Assembly: GCA_027451445.1 (NCBI GenBank)
Contig: DAIDJG010000031.1
Span: 1 to 54,313, forward strand
Origin: Singulisphaera sp.
GTDB lineage: Bacteria; Planctomycetota; Planctomycetia; Isosphaerales; Isosphaeraceae
Reading direction: 5' to 3'
DNA: 54,313 bases
The first letter of the stretch is position 1. Each line of letters starts with the position of its first letter. Below the pieces are notes generated by a model. It was not told the origin of the DNA. It searched no databases and was given only the letters and a program-made list of their open reading frames with translations. The position numbers and the translations under genes were made by a program. Positions 28,796 through 36,888 of this stretch are shown one piece after another.

Positions 28796-29895
28796 GTCTC
28801 CCCCTGGTGGGCAGCCTGTAGCGATACCGGGGGGGGGAAAGCGGAAGGGAAATATCACATCGAACAAACGCTTGGACAAGCGGTTGAGCATAAAGCGCAA
28901 TCGGGTGCCAAGCAAGCGCAATTCGAGGCTTCACTCGTTGAGACTGTTTAGCCATAATTCGCAAACCCTTGGCCATCTATCGTTCCAGAGTTTCGTTAAC
29001 TCTGAGAGTCTGCCCCAATAGTGCGAGAGGCGTGGAAATGGGGACTGGCTCCGGACGTCTTCGGACGGTGCCTGTCCCCATTTCCACGCCTCTCGCTCCG
29101 CCGGAAAAGGGGGGACAGGCACCTCGAAGACTCGGAGCCAGTCCCCCCTTTTCCGGCTCCGCTTCGCTTCCGGGACAGACTCTGAGACAAGCAAGTCGTT
29201 GAGTGTCAACAATTTCAGAGTTTCAGAGTAATTTCAAAATACTGTTCTGCTCTCTTATCCTCCATAGCGGCCCCGGCTGGGAGTCAATCGCTGGATGAGG
29301 ATCCGCGCGGGTTGGGGAGAGGTCCGGCCGCGTGCATCCCTTATCTGTCGATCGAAATCCAGCGTACTGCGTGAACGGCCGCATTCTTCGCCCCTTCTCA
29401 AGAATTCCCGCCGCAATTCATGCCTCCGAACCGCAGCGCATCGCACGGTTGCACTTCGTCCTCTACCCTAATATGATCCGATCAATTCGTTAATTCTTCA
29501 CGTCATCATACCACGAAAATGCTGTCAGCCTAAGAGTTTACAGAATCCGTAGCTGAGCCGTCTTTCGCTAAAAATGTTCCAGGAACTGGCCGGGCACTGA
29601 GCTCGGATTTACCGAGTGGGCGAGGGCGTCGAAGGGGTGACGCGTACCATGGTTATCAAGAAGCGTGGCGACCCCGTTTCGGGAGGGCGGCATCCGTGCC
29701 TACAATGAGACCCGATCGCCCCACCGCCGCGCGAATTGCGGTTCTCGAGCCGCTCAACGCGGTGTTGTTCGACGATCGACCATCACCCTAGCTCTTGGTG
29801 CGTCGCAATCCGTGGTTCGTTCCTTCCCCGACGGTTCTACGATACGCTGCCGCGACGTAACGGAGGAGCGACCATTCTGGTTTCGGAAACCTCGC
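28796..29895. other. Intergenic region with palindromic repeat
   Basis: 1.1 kb between divergent genes. No convincing gene was found. It contains the compound palindrome at 28986-29190 and a comparatively AT-rich stretch (about 29455-29580) that may hold the promoter of the ATPase/HNH unit. The ATPase frame stays open upstream to a GTG at 29665, but the translation of 29665-29895 does not look like protein. Confidence 0.5.
28986..29190. repeat. Compound palindromic repeat (three hairpins)
   Basis: Three nested or adjacent perfect stems: CAGAGTT/AACTCTG (28986-28992 and 28998-29004), a 23-base stem starting GCGAGAGGCGTGG (29023-29045 with 29074-29096), and a 16-base stem CCGGAAAAGGGGGGAC (29101-29116 with 29141-29156). 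The outer edges GAGTCTGCCCC and GGGACAGACTCTGAG are also near-complementary. Parts recur at 13993-14107. It is a REP/MITE-like structure with no coding capacity. Confidence 0.8.
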
Positions 29896-31329
29896 GTGTT
29901 CATCTCATCGCTCATCATCAACAACCTGCGCTGTTTCGATCGGGCCGCTCTGGAATTCCAGTATCCCGGCCGCTCAGATGAAATCGCTGGCGGTCCGGAC
30001 GTCGGAAAGGGCCTGTTGCGTCCCAACGTCAACCTGCTCCTGGGCGACAATGGGTCGGGTAAGACATCGATCCTGCGCGCGATCGCGCTGGCGGTGCTTG
30101 CACCAATCGTCGAGGGGGCCGGTTATGTTCCGTACCGCTTGGTGCGCCGGACGGCCAAGAGCCAGGCGGCTCGCGCGAAGATCGAGGGCCGGGTTCTCCT
30201 CCACGGGCAGGATCTCGATACCAGGGTCGATGTCGAGCCAACCGTTTCGTCGAAGCCCCTCGTAACCGAGATTCTCCGCATCCACGACGTGGAGAAAGTC
30301 CAGGCGAGGCGCCTTCGTGGCGAACCCTGGCCGCGGATGTACGACAACAGCTCTCCGGCGTTTCTCGTCGTGGGATATGGTGCCAGCCGGCGTGTCGAGG
30401 CGGACAAGACGTTCGACAGCAGCGCGCGGAGCAAGAGCCGGTTGCTCCGTTACGACCGTGTCGCTGGGCTCTTCGAGGAGGGCATGACGCTTACGCCCCT
30501 CGGCGCCTGGCTCCCCGATCTGGAATCGAACAACAAGGGCCGCTACACCCAGGTACTGCACCTGATCAATCGTCTGCTCCCCGAGGAGTGCCGCTTCGAG
30601 GGTGAACGCCAAGGGTCGGAGTACCTCTTCCGGTTCCGCGGCTCGCCCGTCACCTTCCCCGCCCTGTCCGACGGCTACCGGGCCTACATCGGCTGGATCG
30701 CCGACCTCTTGTATCATATCTGCATGGGCTGCCCGTCGGGAGTGAAGCTGGTCGAGAACCGCGGCATCGTCCTGGTGGACGAGATCGACTTGCACCTGCA
30801 CCCGGAGTGGCAGCGCAGAGTGATCCCCGATCTCTCGGCGGCCCTGCCGAACCTCCAGTTCGTCGTCACGTCGCACAGCCCGCTCGTCGCCGGCACGCTC
30901 CAGGCGCCGAACATCATCCTGATGGACCAGGCCCCAAGCGGCGCAACCGTGGCCCGACGCCTCGACGAGCGAGTGCACGGCCTGAGCGCCGAACAGATCC
31001 TCCTCAGCTCCTATTTCGGCCTGAAGTCGACCCGCGATCAAGAAGCCGTCAACGATCTGATCGCGCTTTCGAAGCGCGTGCGCAATAACGATCCCGACGC
31101 TGCGATCGCCTTCCTGCGCCGGCTCTCCGGCCACCAGGACGACAACGACGTAGCCCCGGCGGAGCAACCTCAGGAGCAGACGAGCGAGCGAAAGATCCCA
31201 CGGTCCCGTCCCGCTCCTGCTAGCAGGCCATCCAGCCGCCCCCAGCCCGGCGAAAAACCCGCGCCCCGCCCCACCGCCTCAGCGAAGAAGCCGGCGCGCC
31301 GCAAGCCGAAGTCAGGGCCCAAAGCATGA
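29896..31329 (+). CDS. P-loop ATPase of a two-gene defence-like unit (PtuA/OLD-type AAA)
   Basis: 477 aa if it starts at GTG 29896, where the family core begins (FISSLIINNLRCFD); an upstream GTG at 29665 would add 77 unlikely residues. Walker A is LLLGDNGSGKTS (50-57), Walker B GIVLVDEIDLHLHPEW (Asp295-Glu296), and the switch region VTSHSPLVAG follows. This is the compact SMC/ABC-type ATPase seen in OLD, PtuA and retron-associated effectors. It has no TOPRIM domain. The C-terminal ~50 residues are a Pro/Arg/Lys-rich, probably disordered tail. The stop overlaps the ATG of the HNH gene by ATGA. By analogy with Septu it would gate the nuclease upon phage infection; this is inferred, not shown. 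Confidence 0.75.
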   Translation: MFISSLIINNLRCFDRAALEFQYPGRSDEIAGGPDVGKGLLRPNVNLLLGDNGSGKTSILRAIALAVLAPIVEGAGYVPYRLVRRTAKSQAARAKIEGRVLLHGQDLDTRVDVEPTVSSKPLVTEILRIHDVEKVQARRLRGEPWPRMYDNSSPAFLVVGYGASRRVEADKTFDSSARSKSRLLRYDRVAGLFEEGMTLTPLGAWLPDLESNNKGRYTQVLHLINRLLPEECRFEGERQGSEYLFRFRGSPVTFPALSDGYRAYIGWIADLLYHICMGCPSGVKLVENRGIVLVDEIDLHLHPEWQRRVIPDLSAALPNLQFVVTSHSPLVAGTLQAPNIILMDQAPSGATVARRLDERVHGLSAEQILLSSYFGLKSTRDQEAVNDLIALSKRVRNNDPDAAIAFLRRLSGHQDDNDVAPAEQPQEQTSERKIPRSRPAPASRPSSRPQPGEKPAPRPTASAKKPARRKPKSGPKA

Positions 31330-32258
31330 TCCGCTACGAGATCACCCGCGCCGATCTGGAGGCCCAGATCGAAGCCGAGTCGCCCGGCTGGCTCGCCAAG
31401 GCGGCCAAACGGACGGCTGCCTGCCGCAAGAAGAAGGCGTTCGACGGCGGCGAGTCGATCTGGAGCGACATCAAGCCGGTCTATATGAGGCTCCAACATA
31501 ACAAGTGCGCCTATTGCGAGCGCAAGCTCGAAGGCGAACCCTACGGTCGCGTCGAACACGACGTTGAGCACTACCGCCCGAAGAATGGCGTCAAAGCCTG
31601 GCCCGACGACCGCATCAAGGCCGAACGCAAGATCGACTACGAATTCCCGACCGGACGGGACTGGGACCAGGGTTACTATCTGCTGGCCTTCCAGCCGACC
31701 AACTACATCACCGCTTGCAAGTCATGCAACACGCCCCTGAAGGCCAACTACTTCCCCATTGCCGGCACGCGGCGCGGTCCTCAAGCCGACGATCCGGCCC
31801 GCCTCGCGTCCGAACACCCCTACTTGCTCTATCCTCTCGGCAACCTTGACGACGACCCCGAGGATGTCCTCACTGACGACGACCCCGAGGATGTCCTCAC
31901 TTTCGACGGAATTGTGCCCAAACCCGTGAAGCGATCTGGTGACAACCGCCGCCGGGCCGTCGTCACGATCGACTTCTTCGAGCTCGACACCCGCGAGGAG
32001 TTGCTTCGCGGCCGTGCTGAGGCGATCTGGGCGTTGAAGTTCGCCCTGATCGTCGCGGAGTCCGACCTCTCCCCGACCGACAAAACTTTGGCGGAACGCA
32101 CCATCGCCCGCCTTCAATCGGACCAGCGCCCACACACCAATTGCGTTCGTTCCTTCCTGCGCATCTACCGCCAGGATCACCCCCGCGCCGAAAAGCTGTT
32201 CCAGGCCGCGATGGACTACCTGGAGAGCCTTGACGCCCCCCTCGGAACCCTCCGCTGA
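31326..32258 (+). CDS. HNH endonuclease partner (PtuB/TIGR02646-like)
   Basis: 310 aa. The HNH fold is visible as a zinc-knuckle CAYC (61-64), then VEHDVEHYRPK (76-86, with candidate catalytic His78/His82 and the RPK signature) and CKSCN with a later Lys (131-139). This arrangement fits HNH nucleases paired with PtuA-like ATPases and retron-associated TIGR02646 proteins. The remaining C-terminal half is helical with no recognised domain. Translation is coupled to the ATPase gene through ATGA. A perfect 27-base tandem duplication at 31848-31901 repeats DDDPEDVLT in a loop after the HNH core. The pair probably nicks or degrades nucleic acid when triggered. Confidence 0.75.
   Translation: MIRYEITRADLEAQIEAESPGWLAKAAKRTAACRKKKAFDGGESIWSDIKPVYMRLQHNKCAYCERKLEGEPYGRVEHDVEHYRPKNGVKAWPDDRIKAERKIDYEFPTGRDWDQGYYLLAFQPTNYITACKSCNTPLKANYFPIAGTRRGPQADDPARLASEHPYLLYPLGNLDDDPEDVLTDDDPEDVLTFDGIVPKPVKRSGDNRRRAVVTIDFFELDTREELLRGRAEAIWALKFALIVAESDLSPTDKTLAERTIARLQSDQRPHTNCVRSFLRIYRQDHPRAEKLFQAAMDYLESLDAPLGTLR
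31848..31901 (+). repeat. Perfect 27-bp tandem duplication inside the HNH gene
   Basis: GACGACGACCCCGAGGATGT... occurs twice head to tail (31848-31874 and 31875-31901) without a difference. It keeps the frame and doubles DDDPEDVLT. Identity at every third base points to a recent slippage event. Confidence 0.9.
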
Positions 32259-32326
32259 ACCAACAGCCAACGGGGAGGTGAGCGAGCGTGCGATCCACCA
32301 CGCTTTTCACCGGCCGAAACATCCAG

Positions 32327-32344
32327 CACGGCCACGGAGCCGTG
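32327..32344. terminator. Small hairpin between convergent genes
   Basis: CACGGC (32327-32332) and GCCGTG (32339-32344) flank a 6-base loop between the HNH stop and the cytochrome stop. There is no U-tract, so it is a weak terminator candidate. Confidence 0.25.
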
Positions 32345-32372
32345 TGGAGTTCGGCCATAGGCTTCACGAATT

Positions 32373-35357
32373 TCAATCATTCAGCGGCTGCGAGCTCCGC
32401 AAGTACGCAAAAAGGTCGCGCACCTGCTGCTCGGTAAACCCCTTGAGCAACCCCTCGGGCATCAGCGACTTCTTTTGCGGCGCCATCTCCTCGATCTCGT
32501 CCTGACGCACGGTCACGTTCTGCCCATCCGCGCCGCGGAGGACAACGATCTGGTTGTCTTTCTCCACGATCGTACCGATCAACAGACGTCCGTCCTTCGT
32601 GGCGACGGCGACTGTCTCAAACCCCTCGCGCAGCTCAGCGCTCGGGTTGACGATGTTGAGAAGCATCGTGTTGACGTCGGTCCGCTGATAGGTTGTGAGG
32701 TCCGGGCCGACCTGGCCCCCTTGCTCGAAGAACTTGTGGCATTTGGCACACGTGTTCAGAAAGAGCTTCTTGCCGGCATAGGGACTGCCGTTGCCGCCTC
32801 GGAAGGCGCCTTCCAGTTTGTCGATCTCGGCCTTCATCTCGGCCGTCGTGGCACCTTCGACGCTGCCCCAATGCTTGGCGACAAGCCCGGCGATCCGCTC
32901 GTCCCGGTGCGCTGTGAGCTGACGCACCACGTCGAGAGGAACCGAGGTCCGGTCGATCCTGCCTTGATCGACGGCCTCCAGCAGCAGCAACGCCCACGTC
33001 TTGCGGCTTGCCAGTAGGCTAAGGGCCGTCGTGCGGGCATCGTCGCTGAACTTGCCGTAAAGGTCGACGACCGTCGTGCCGATCCGGGCGTTGTTGTACG
33101 GCTGCAACGCTGTGAGCGTGGCCAATCGCAAGCCGTCGTCGCGGGTCGCGCTCAAGATCTTGAGCAGGATCGGCACACAGCGCGGTTGGTTTACCTGGCC
33201 GAAAATGGTCACGTATTGCAACCGCTCGCTGCCGTCCGCCCCGTCGTTGGCGACGACCGCGAGGGCTTTCTCGACGGCTTCGGGCTTCCCCTGGCGCAGA
33301 CCAAGCGGGACGGAGTCGCCGCCGAACCTGGCCAACGCTTCGGCGAGCTCGGTGGGGAGGCCGCCGAGTTTTCGACCTTGATAGGCCTCCTCAAAGCCGC
33401 GCATCAAGGCCTTCGCCCCGTCGGAATTGGGTGCCTGCCGCAACAACCGGGCGCACACCAGCAGATCTTTGCGGGCGCCGGTCTGCGCGAAGCGCCGCAT
33501 CAGGCGGTGGAGAAGATGAGTTTTGACGAGCGGCTCTTGCCAGAGCGCCGGGTCTTCGAAGAGCTTGACGACCTGTTCGCGATCCGAGTCACACCACGAC
33601 TCGAACGCCCACCAGACGAGCAACGGCTGATAGATGTCGCCCGAGTCCTCGTCGCGACCCGCAAGCCGTTGCACGATCGGCAAGCCATCGGAGGCGGGCA
33701 GCCGACGCGCCGAGCAGGCGAGCTGCACGCGCACCTCGACGTTCCGTTCGGTCCCCGCCATGTTGGCCAGCCGCTTGGCGACAGTGGCCGAAACCTGCTT
33801 CGTATCGCCGAGCAAGCGTACGGTCCAGAGCCGGACGAACGGGTCCGAGTGATTCAAGGTCTGCAACGCGACGGCGTCGTTGAAACCGCCGCAAAGGTTT
33901 AAGCCCCACAGGGCCTCCAGCGCGTCTTGTCCCTGAGACGAGTCAATTTGCTTGAGCAGCAGGGGGATCGCCGCGCGATCCTTGCGGATCGCCAAAAGCC
34001 TGAGTGCCTCCCGGCGCTGCCATTTGTTGGGCTGCCGTAGCTGCTCGACCAGCTCCGGAGTCGTGGCTTTGCCCAGATCGAACGGCTTCACCCCGGGCGC
34101 TGAGCCCCTGCCTCGCAGTCGGTAAATGCGGCCATTGGTGTTGTCGATCTTCCCTTCGTGATGGCGGAGGTGGGCGATCTGAATCTCGTACATGTCGGCC
34201 ACGTAAACCGCGCCGTCGGGTCCCACCGTGATGAAGATGGGCCGGAACCAGGGATCGCTGGACGTGATCGGTTTGTCGATATCCTTGGTCTGGTACGACG
34301 AACGATCCGGCAACAGCTCGCTCGCGACGACATGGCTACCCAACGGGTGAACCGCGATCAGGTTCCCTCGATAACGCTCGGGCAGCGCAACCCCTTCATA
34401 GCGGACGAAGTCGTGCGTGAAGCGGGGCACGCTCCCGTGCTTCATGGCCTGGAAGTAGCCGAACGTGTAGGGGTTGGAGAGCGAGCCGTGCTTGCCAAAT
34501 CCCTTCTGGAAGTAGCCCCCCTGCACGTAGTGGAAGCCACGCGTGTCGCCGCCGTTGTGCCCCGAGTAGACGCGTCCCTTGGCGTCGATCTCGACTCCGA
34601 AGGCGTTGCCGCCCCCTTCGGCGTAGATTTCATACTTGCGCGTTTCGGGATGATAGCGCCAGATGAGCTGGCCGAGCGAATGAACGGCCGGTTCGTTTAC
34701 CCCGTAGTGCTTGATGTGCCCGCTGACGGTGCTCCCCTGCGCGGCGTAGAGCCAGCCGTCGGGTCCCCATTGCAGACTGTTGGCGTTGGAATGCGTGTCT
34801 TCCATGCCGAACCCTTCGAGATGGATCTCGGGGTCGCCGTCCGGGACGTCGTCGTGGTTCTTGTCAGGATAGAAAAGCAAGTAGGGCGGGTTGAGCACCC
34901 AGACCCCATCCTTCCCCTGCGCGAATGACGTGGCGATGTTGAGTCCGTCCAGAAACGTCTTGTGTTTATCAAACACGCCGTCGCCGTCGGTGTCCTCGTG
35001 AATCGTGATCTTGTCGAGACCTTTCGCACCATGCGGCGGCGGTTCGGGCACCTTGTCGTAGGTGGCGCGAAGGAATTTGTCTTCGCTGAGAATCTTCAGG
35101 CCGGCGGGGAACGGATACTGCCGGTATTGCATCACCCACATGCGCCCGCGCTCGTCGAAGCTGATGAAGAGCGGCTGGGCCACCAGCGGCTCCGAGAGGA
35201 CTTGATCCAGTGCGAGATCGTCGGGCACCGTGAGCGCCTTCAAACCGTCTGCCGGACTCTTCGCCGGTGGCGGCGCGGGGGCTGGCTTGGGGTCGGCCGC
35301 AAGGGAGACAGAAAAGCCGACTAACAGAGCGGCCAGGGCCGCGAGGATGGTCCGCAT
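32373..35357 (-). CDS. PVC-type c-type cytochrome with beta-propeller and HEAT repeats
   Basis: 994 aa from the ATG at 35355-35357, chosen because AAGAGG lies 8 bases upstream and the residues that follow form a signal peptide (MRTILAALAALLVGFSVSLAA). The frame is open 81 codons further upstream through a palindromic repeat. Residues about 40-430 are the PVC-type propeller (DDLALDQVLSEPLVAQPLFISFDERGRMWV). HEAT-like helices fill about 440-830. The C-terminus holds heme motif CAKCH (870-874) and the family ending GPDLTTYQRTDVNTMLLNIV...GRLLIGTI...LMPEGLL. These proteins are abundant in planctomycetes and are thought to act in extracytoplasmic oxidation of sugars; the exact substrate is unknown. 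It runs in the same direction as the secreted copper-type protein gene upstream. Confidence 0.9.
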   Translation of the reverse strand: MRTILAALAALLVGFSVSLAADPKPAPAPPPAKSPADGLKALTVPDDLALDQVLSEPLVAQPLFISFDERGRMWVMQYRQYPFPAGLKILSEDKFLRATYDKVPEPPPHGAKGLDKITIHEDTDGDGVFDKHKTFLDGLNIATSFAQGKDGVWVLNPPYLLFYPDKNHDDVPDGDPEIHLEGFGMEDTHSNANSLQWGPDGWLYAAQGSTVSGHIKHYGVNEPAVHSLGQLIWRYHPETRKYEIYAEGGGNAFGVEIDAKGRVYSGHNGGDTRGFHYVQGGYFQKGFGKHGSLSNPYTFGYFQAMKHGSVPRFTHDFVRYEGVALPERYRGNLIAVHPLGSHVVASELLPDRSSYQTKDIDKPITSSDPWFRPIFITVGPDGAVYVADMYEIQIAHLRHHEGKIDNTNGRIYRLRGRGSAPGVKPFDLGKATTPELVEQLRQPNKWQRREALRLLAIRKDRAAIPLLLKQIDSSQGQDALEALWGLNLCGGFNDAVALQTLNHSDPFVRLWTVRLLGDTKQVSATVAKRLANMAGTERNVEVRVQLACSARRLPASDGLPIVQRLAGRDEDSGDIYQPLLVWWAFESWCDSDREQVVKLFEDPALWQEPLVKTHLLHRLMRRFAQTGARKDLLVCARLLRQAPNSDGAKALMRGFEEAYQGRKLGGLPTELAEALARFGGDSVPLGLRQGKPEAVEKALAVVANDGADGSERLQYVTIFGQVNQPRCVPILLKILSATRDDGLRLATLTALQPYNNARIGTTVVDLYGKFSDDARTTALSLLASRKTWALLLLEAVDQGRIDRTSVPLDVVRQLTAHRDERIAGLVAKHWGSVEGATTAEMKAEIDKLEGAFRGGNGSPYAGKKLFLNTCAKCHKFFEQGGQVGPDLTTYQRTDVNTMLLNIVNPSAELREGFETVAVATKDGRLLIGTIVEKDNQIVVLRGADGQNVTVRQDEIEEMAPQKKSLMPEGLLKGFTEQQVRDLFAYLRSSQPLND

Positions 35358-35443
35358 GGAGATTGCCTCTTCGGTGGGACGTAGCGGGGAGGCCAAAGCG
35401 GGTGGGGCCGGGGCCATTATAATCGTGAGCCGCCGGACTGTGG

Positions 35444-35545
35444 TAGGGTGGGTCGGAACACCGCGAAGCGGCCCAAGGCTCATCGTCGTAGCCTGCGCTG
35501 TCGGTCGGCCTCCTCGCCCGGTCGGGTCGCTCCGACACCACCCGG
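35444..35545. repeat. Palindromic intergenic repeat (family with 3161-3260)
   Basis: TAGGGTGGGTCGGAACACCGC at 35444-35464 matches the minus strand of 3239-3259 at 20 of 21 bases. The right side, TCCGACACCACCC, is a partial complement of the left arm. It falls between the two minus-strand genes and could attenuate readthrough. Confidence 0.65.
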
Positions 35546-35586
35546 CGTTCCGCTCCTGATCGTGGTCAAACCGACGGTCATCAGCG

Positions 35587-36462
35587 CTACTCGTTCTCAA
35601 ACTTAAGATCGCCCACGTCGGTGACCTCGTCCGCCTTCACTTGCACGACCGTCCCCCGCGCCTCGCCCGCCGTCACATACCCCGCTCGCTCGTGCCACAC
35701 CACCAGACGCTGCATCCCTGCAGGAACGCCCCGAATCTCAAACGAGCCGTCAGCATTCGTCCGTGCAAAAAACGGGTGATCGAACACGCGAATCACCCCT
35801 TGCATCCAAAAGTGCATATCGCAACGAACCAGGATAGGCTGTTTTTCCGCCACAAGACGCACGCTCAACTGTCCCAGAGGCGCCATCACCTGATTGAAGC
35901 CGCCGTTTGTGAATGGGATGAGGTGGATGTTGTGAAACGCGCGGTCGCTCGAGGTGAAGACCAGCCGTTGGCCTTCGTGGAGCGCGGTGACGCGGGGAAC
36001 GAATTCGCAGTTCTCCTGGTCGACGATGACTTCCGAGGCTTGCTTGAGGAGGGTCTGCTCGGCCTTGGGGTTCGTTCCCTTGGGGTTCGCGAGGTAAGCG
36101 ATGCCGTTCTTGATCCCTTTTGTCCTGGGATCGATCACGAGCGAGTCGTCGACGATGGCCAGGCCTCGGGCGCAGACCTCGGGGTCGCGCTCGGCGCGTC
36201 CTTCGGCCTGGAGAACCTGGGGCTTCGGGAGTTCCGCATGATCCCAGACCAGACGGCCTCGAATGGCGCCGAAACGGTTTCCCTTAGCGGGCTCGGCAGC
36301 TTGGCTGGGGGCAGTGTCCCGCCCCGTCGTCTGCTTGCCGGTTCCGGTATCCGTTTGATCCGCGGCGCGAGCGGGAAGTAAACGAAGTATCGCATGCGAC
36401 GATCCGAGCGCCACCAGCACGATTCCCAGTGCTCCCATCCCCTGGAGAATGCGTCTTTGCAT
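35587..36462 (-). CDS. Secreted cupredoxin-like protein with carboxypeptidase-regulatory-like C-terminus
   Basis: 291 aa from the ATG at 36460-36462, preceded by GCGAGGTG; a longer frame to 36495 lacks a site. A signal peptide (ILQGMGALGIVLVALGSSHA) is followed by a Thr/Gly/Gln-rich linker. The core (about 55-230) contains FHNIH (His177, His180) and RCDMHFWM (Cys214, His217, Met220). The spacing C-x2-H-x2-M is that of the amicyanin copper loop, so a type-1 copper site is plausible. Residues about 230-288 (GSFEIRGVPAGMQRLVVWHE) resemble a carboxypeptidase regulatory-like beta-sandwich. It would work outside the cytoplasm, perhaps as an electron-transfer partner of neighbouring c-type cytochromes; that link is inferred from proximity. 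Confidence 0.65.
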   Translation of the reverse strand: MQRRILQGMGALGIVLVALGSSHAILRLLPARAADQTDTGTGKQTTGRDTAPSQAAEPAKGNRFGAIRGRLVWDHAELPKPQVLQAEGRAERDPEVCARGLAIVDDSLVIDPRTKGIKNGIAYLANPKGTNPKAEQTLLKQASEVIVDQENCEFVPRVTALHEGQRLVFTSSDRAFHNIHLIPFTNGGFNQVMAPLGQLSVRLVAEKQPILVRCDMHFWMQGVIRVFDHPFFARTNADGSFEIRGVPAGMQRLVVWHERAGYVTAGEARGTVVQVKADEVTDVGDLKFENE

Positions 36463-36888
36463 GATCACCTCGCCAGAGCACTCGTCTCGTTTCATGGCGC
36501 TGTACCGAACCGTTCTTCAAATGAGCGGCACGAACATTCCTGTCTGATTGAGCGTATCACGAAGGCGGAGGCGCGGACCAGTCCGACGCTGGGACGCAGG
36601 CAGATCCGCGCCGCGCAGCAACGGTTTCGCGTAAGGTCTTCGGTGAGGGCGGGGGTTGATTGCAGCTTTCCGTCTTCATCGTGTGGCTTTCCATCAAAAT
36701 GTTTTCGAGGAGGGTTGCCTCCACGCACCTGCGGTGATACCGTCTTAACCTTGCCGCTCCCTCCGGATTGAGGGCCATTGGGCCAACTTCGTTTGCCGGA
36801 TCGCGAACTCTCGCTGCATCGCCTGCCCGGAACAGGATTGAATTCGCAAACGTGCGACGAAGCCGTTTTCCGAATCGCTGTAGCCGCC
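36463..36888. other. Divergent intergenic region
   Basis: 426 bases between the secreted copper-type protein gene and the histidine kinase gene. No gene or clear promoter could be assigned. The kinase frame is open from a TTG at 36778, but that extension lacks domain character. Confidence 0.45.

Noticed and set aside
28890-28912. Possible sigma-54 promoter (TGGCAC...TTGC, minus strand) upstream of the ECF sigma gene
   Set aside because: The distance between the GG and GC elements is one base short of the required spacing.
29665-29895. Upstream extension of the ATPase reading frame from a GTG
   Set aside because: The 77 added residues look like translated non-coding DNA and the family core begins exactly at the later GTG; the start remains uncertain.
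29974-31167. 397-codon minus-strand frame across the ATPase gene
   Set aside because: The plus strand has intact Walker motifs; the antisense product has no recognisable domain.
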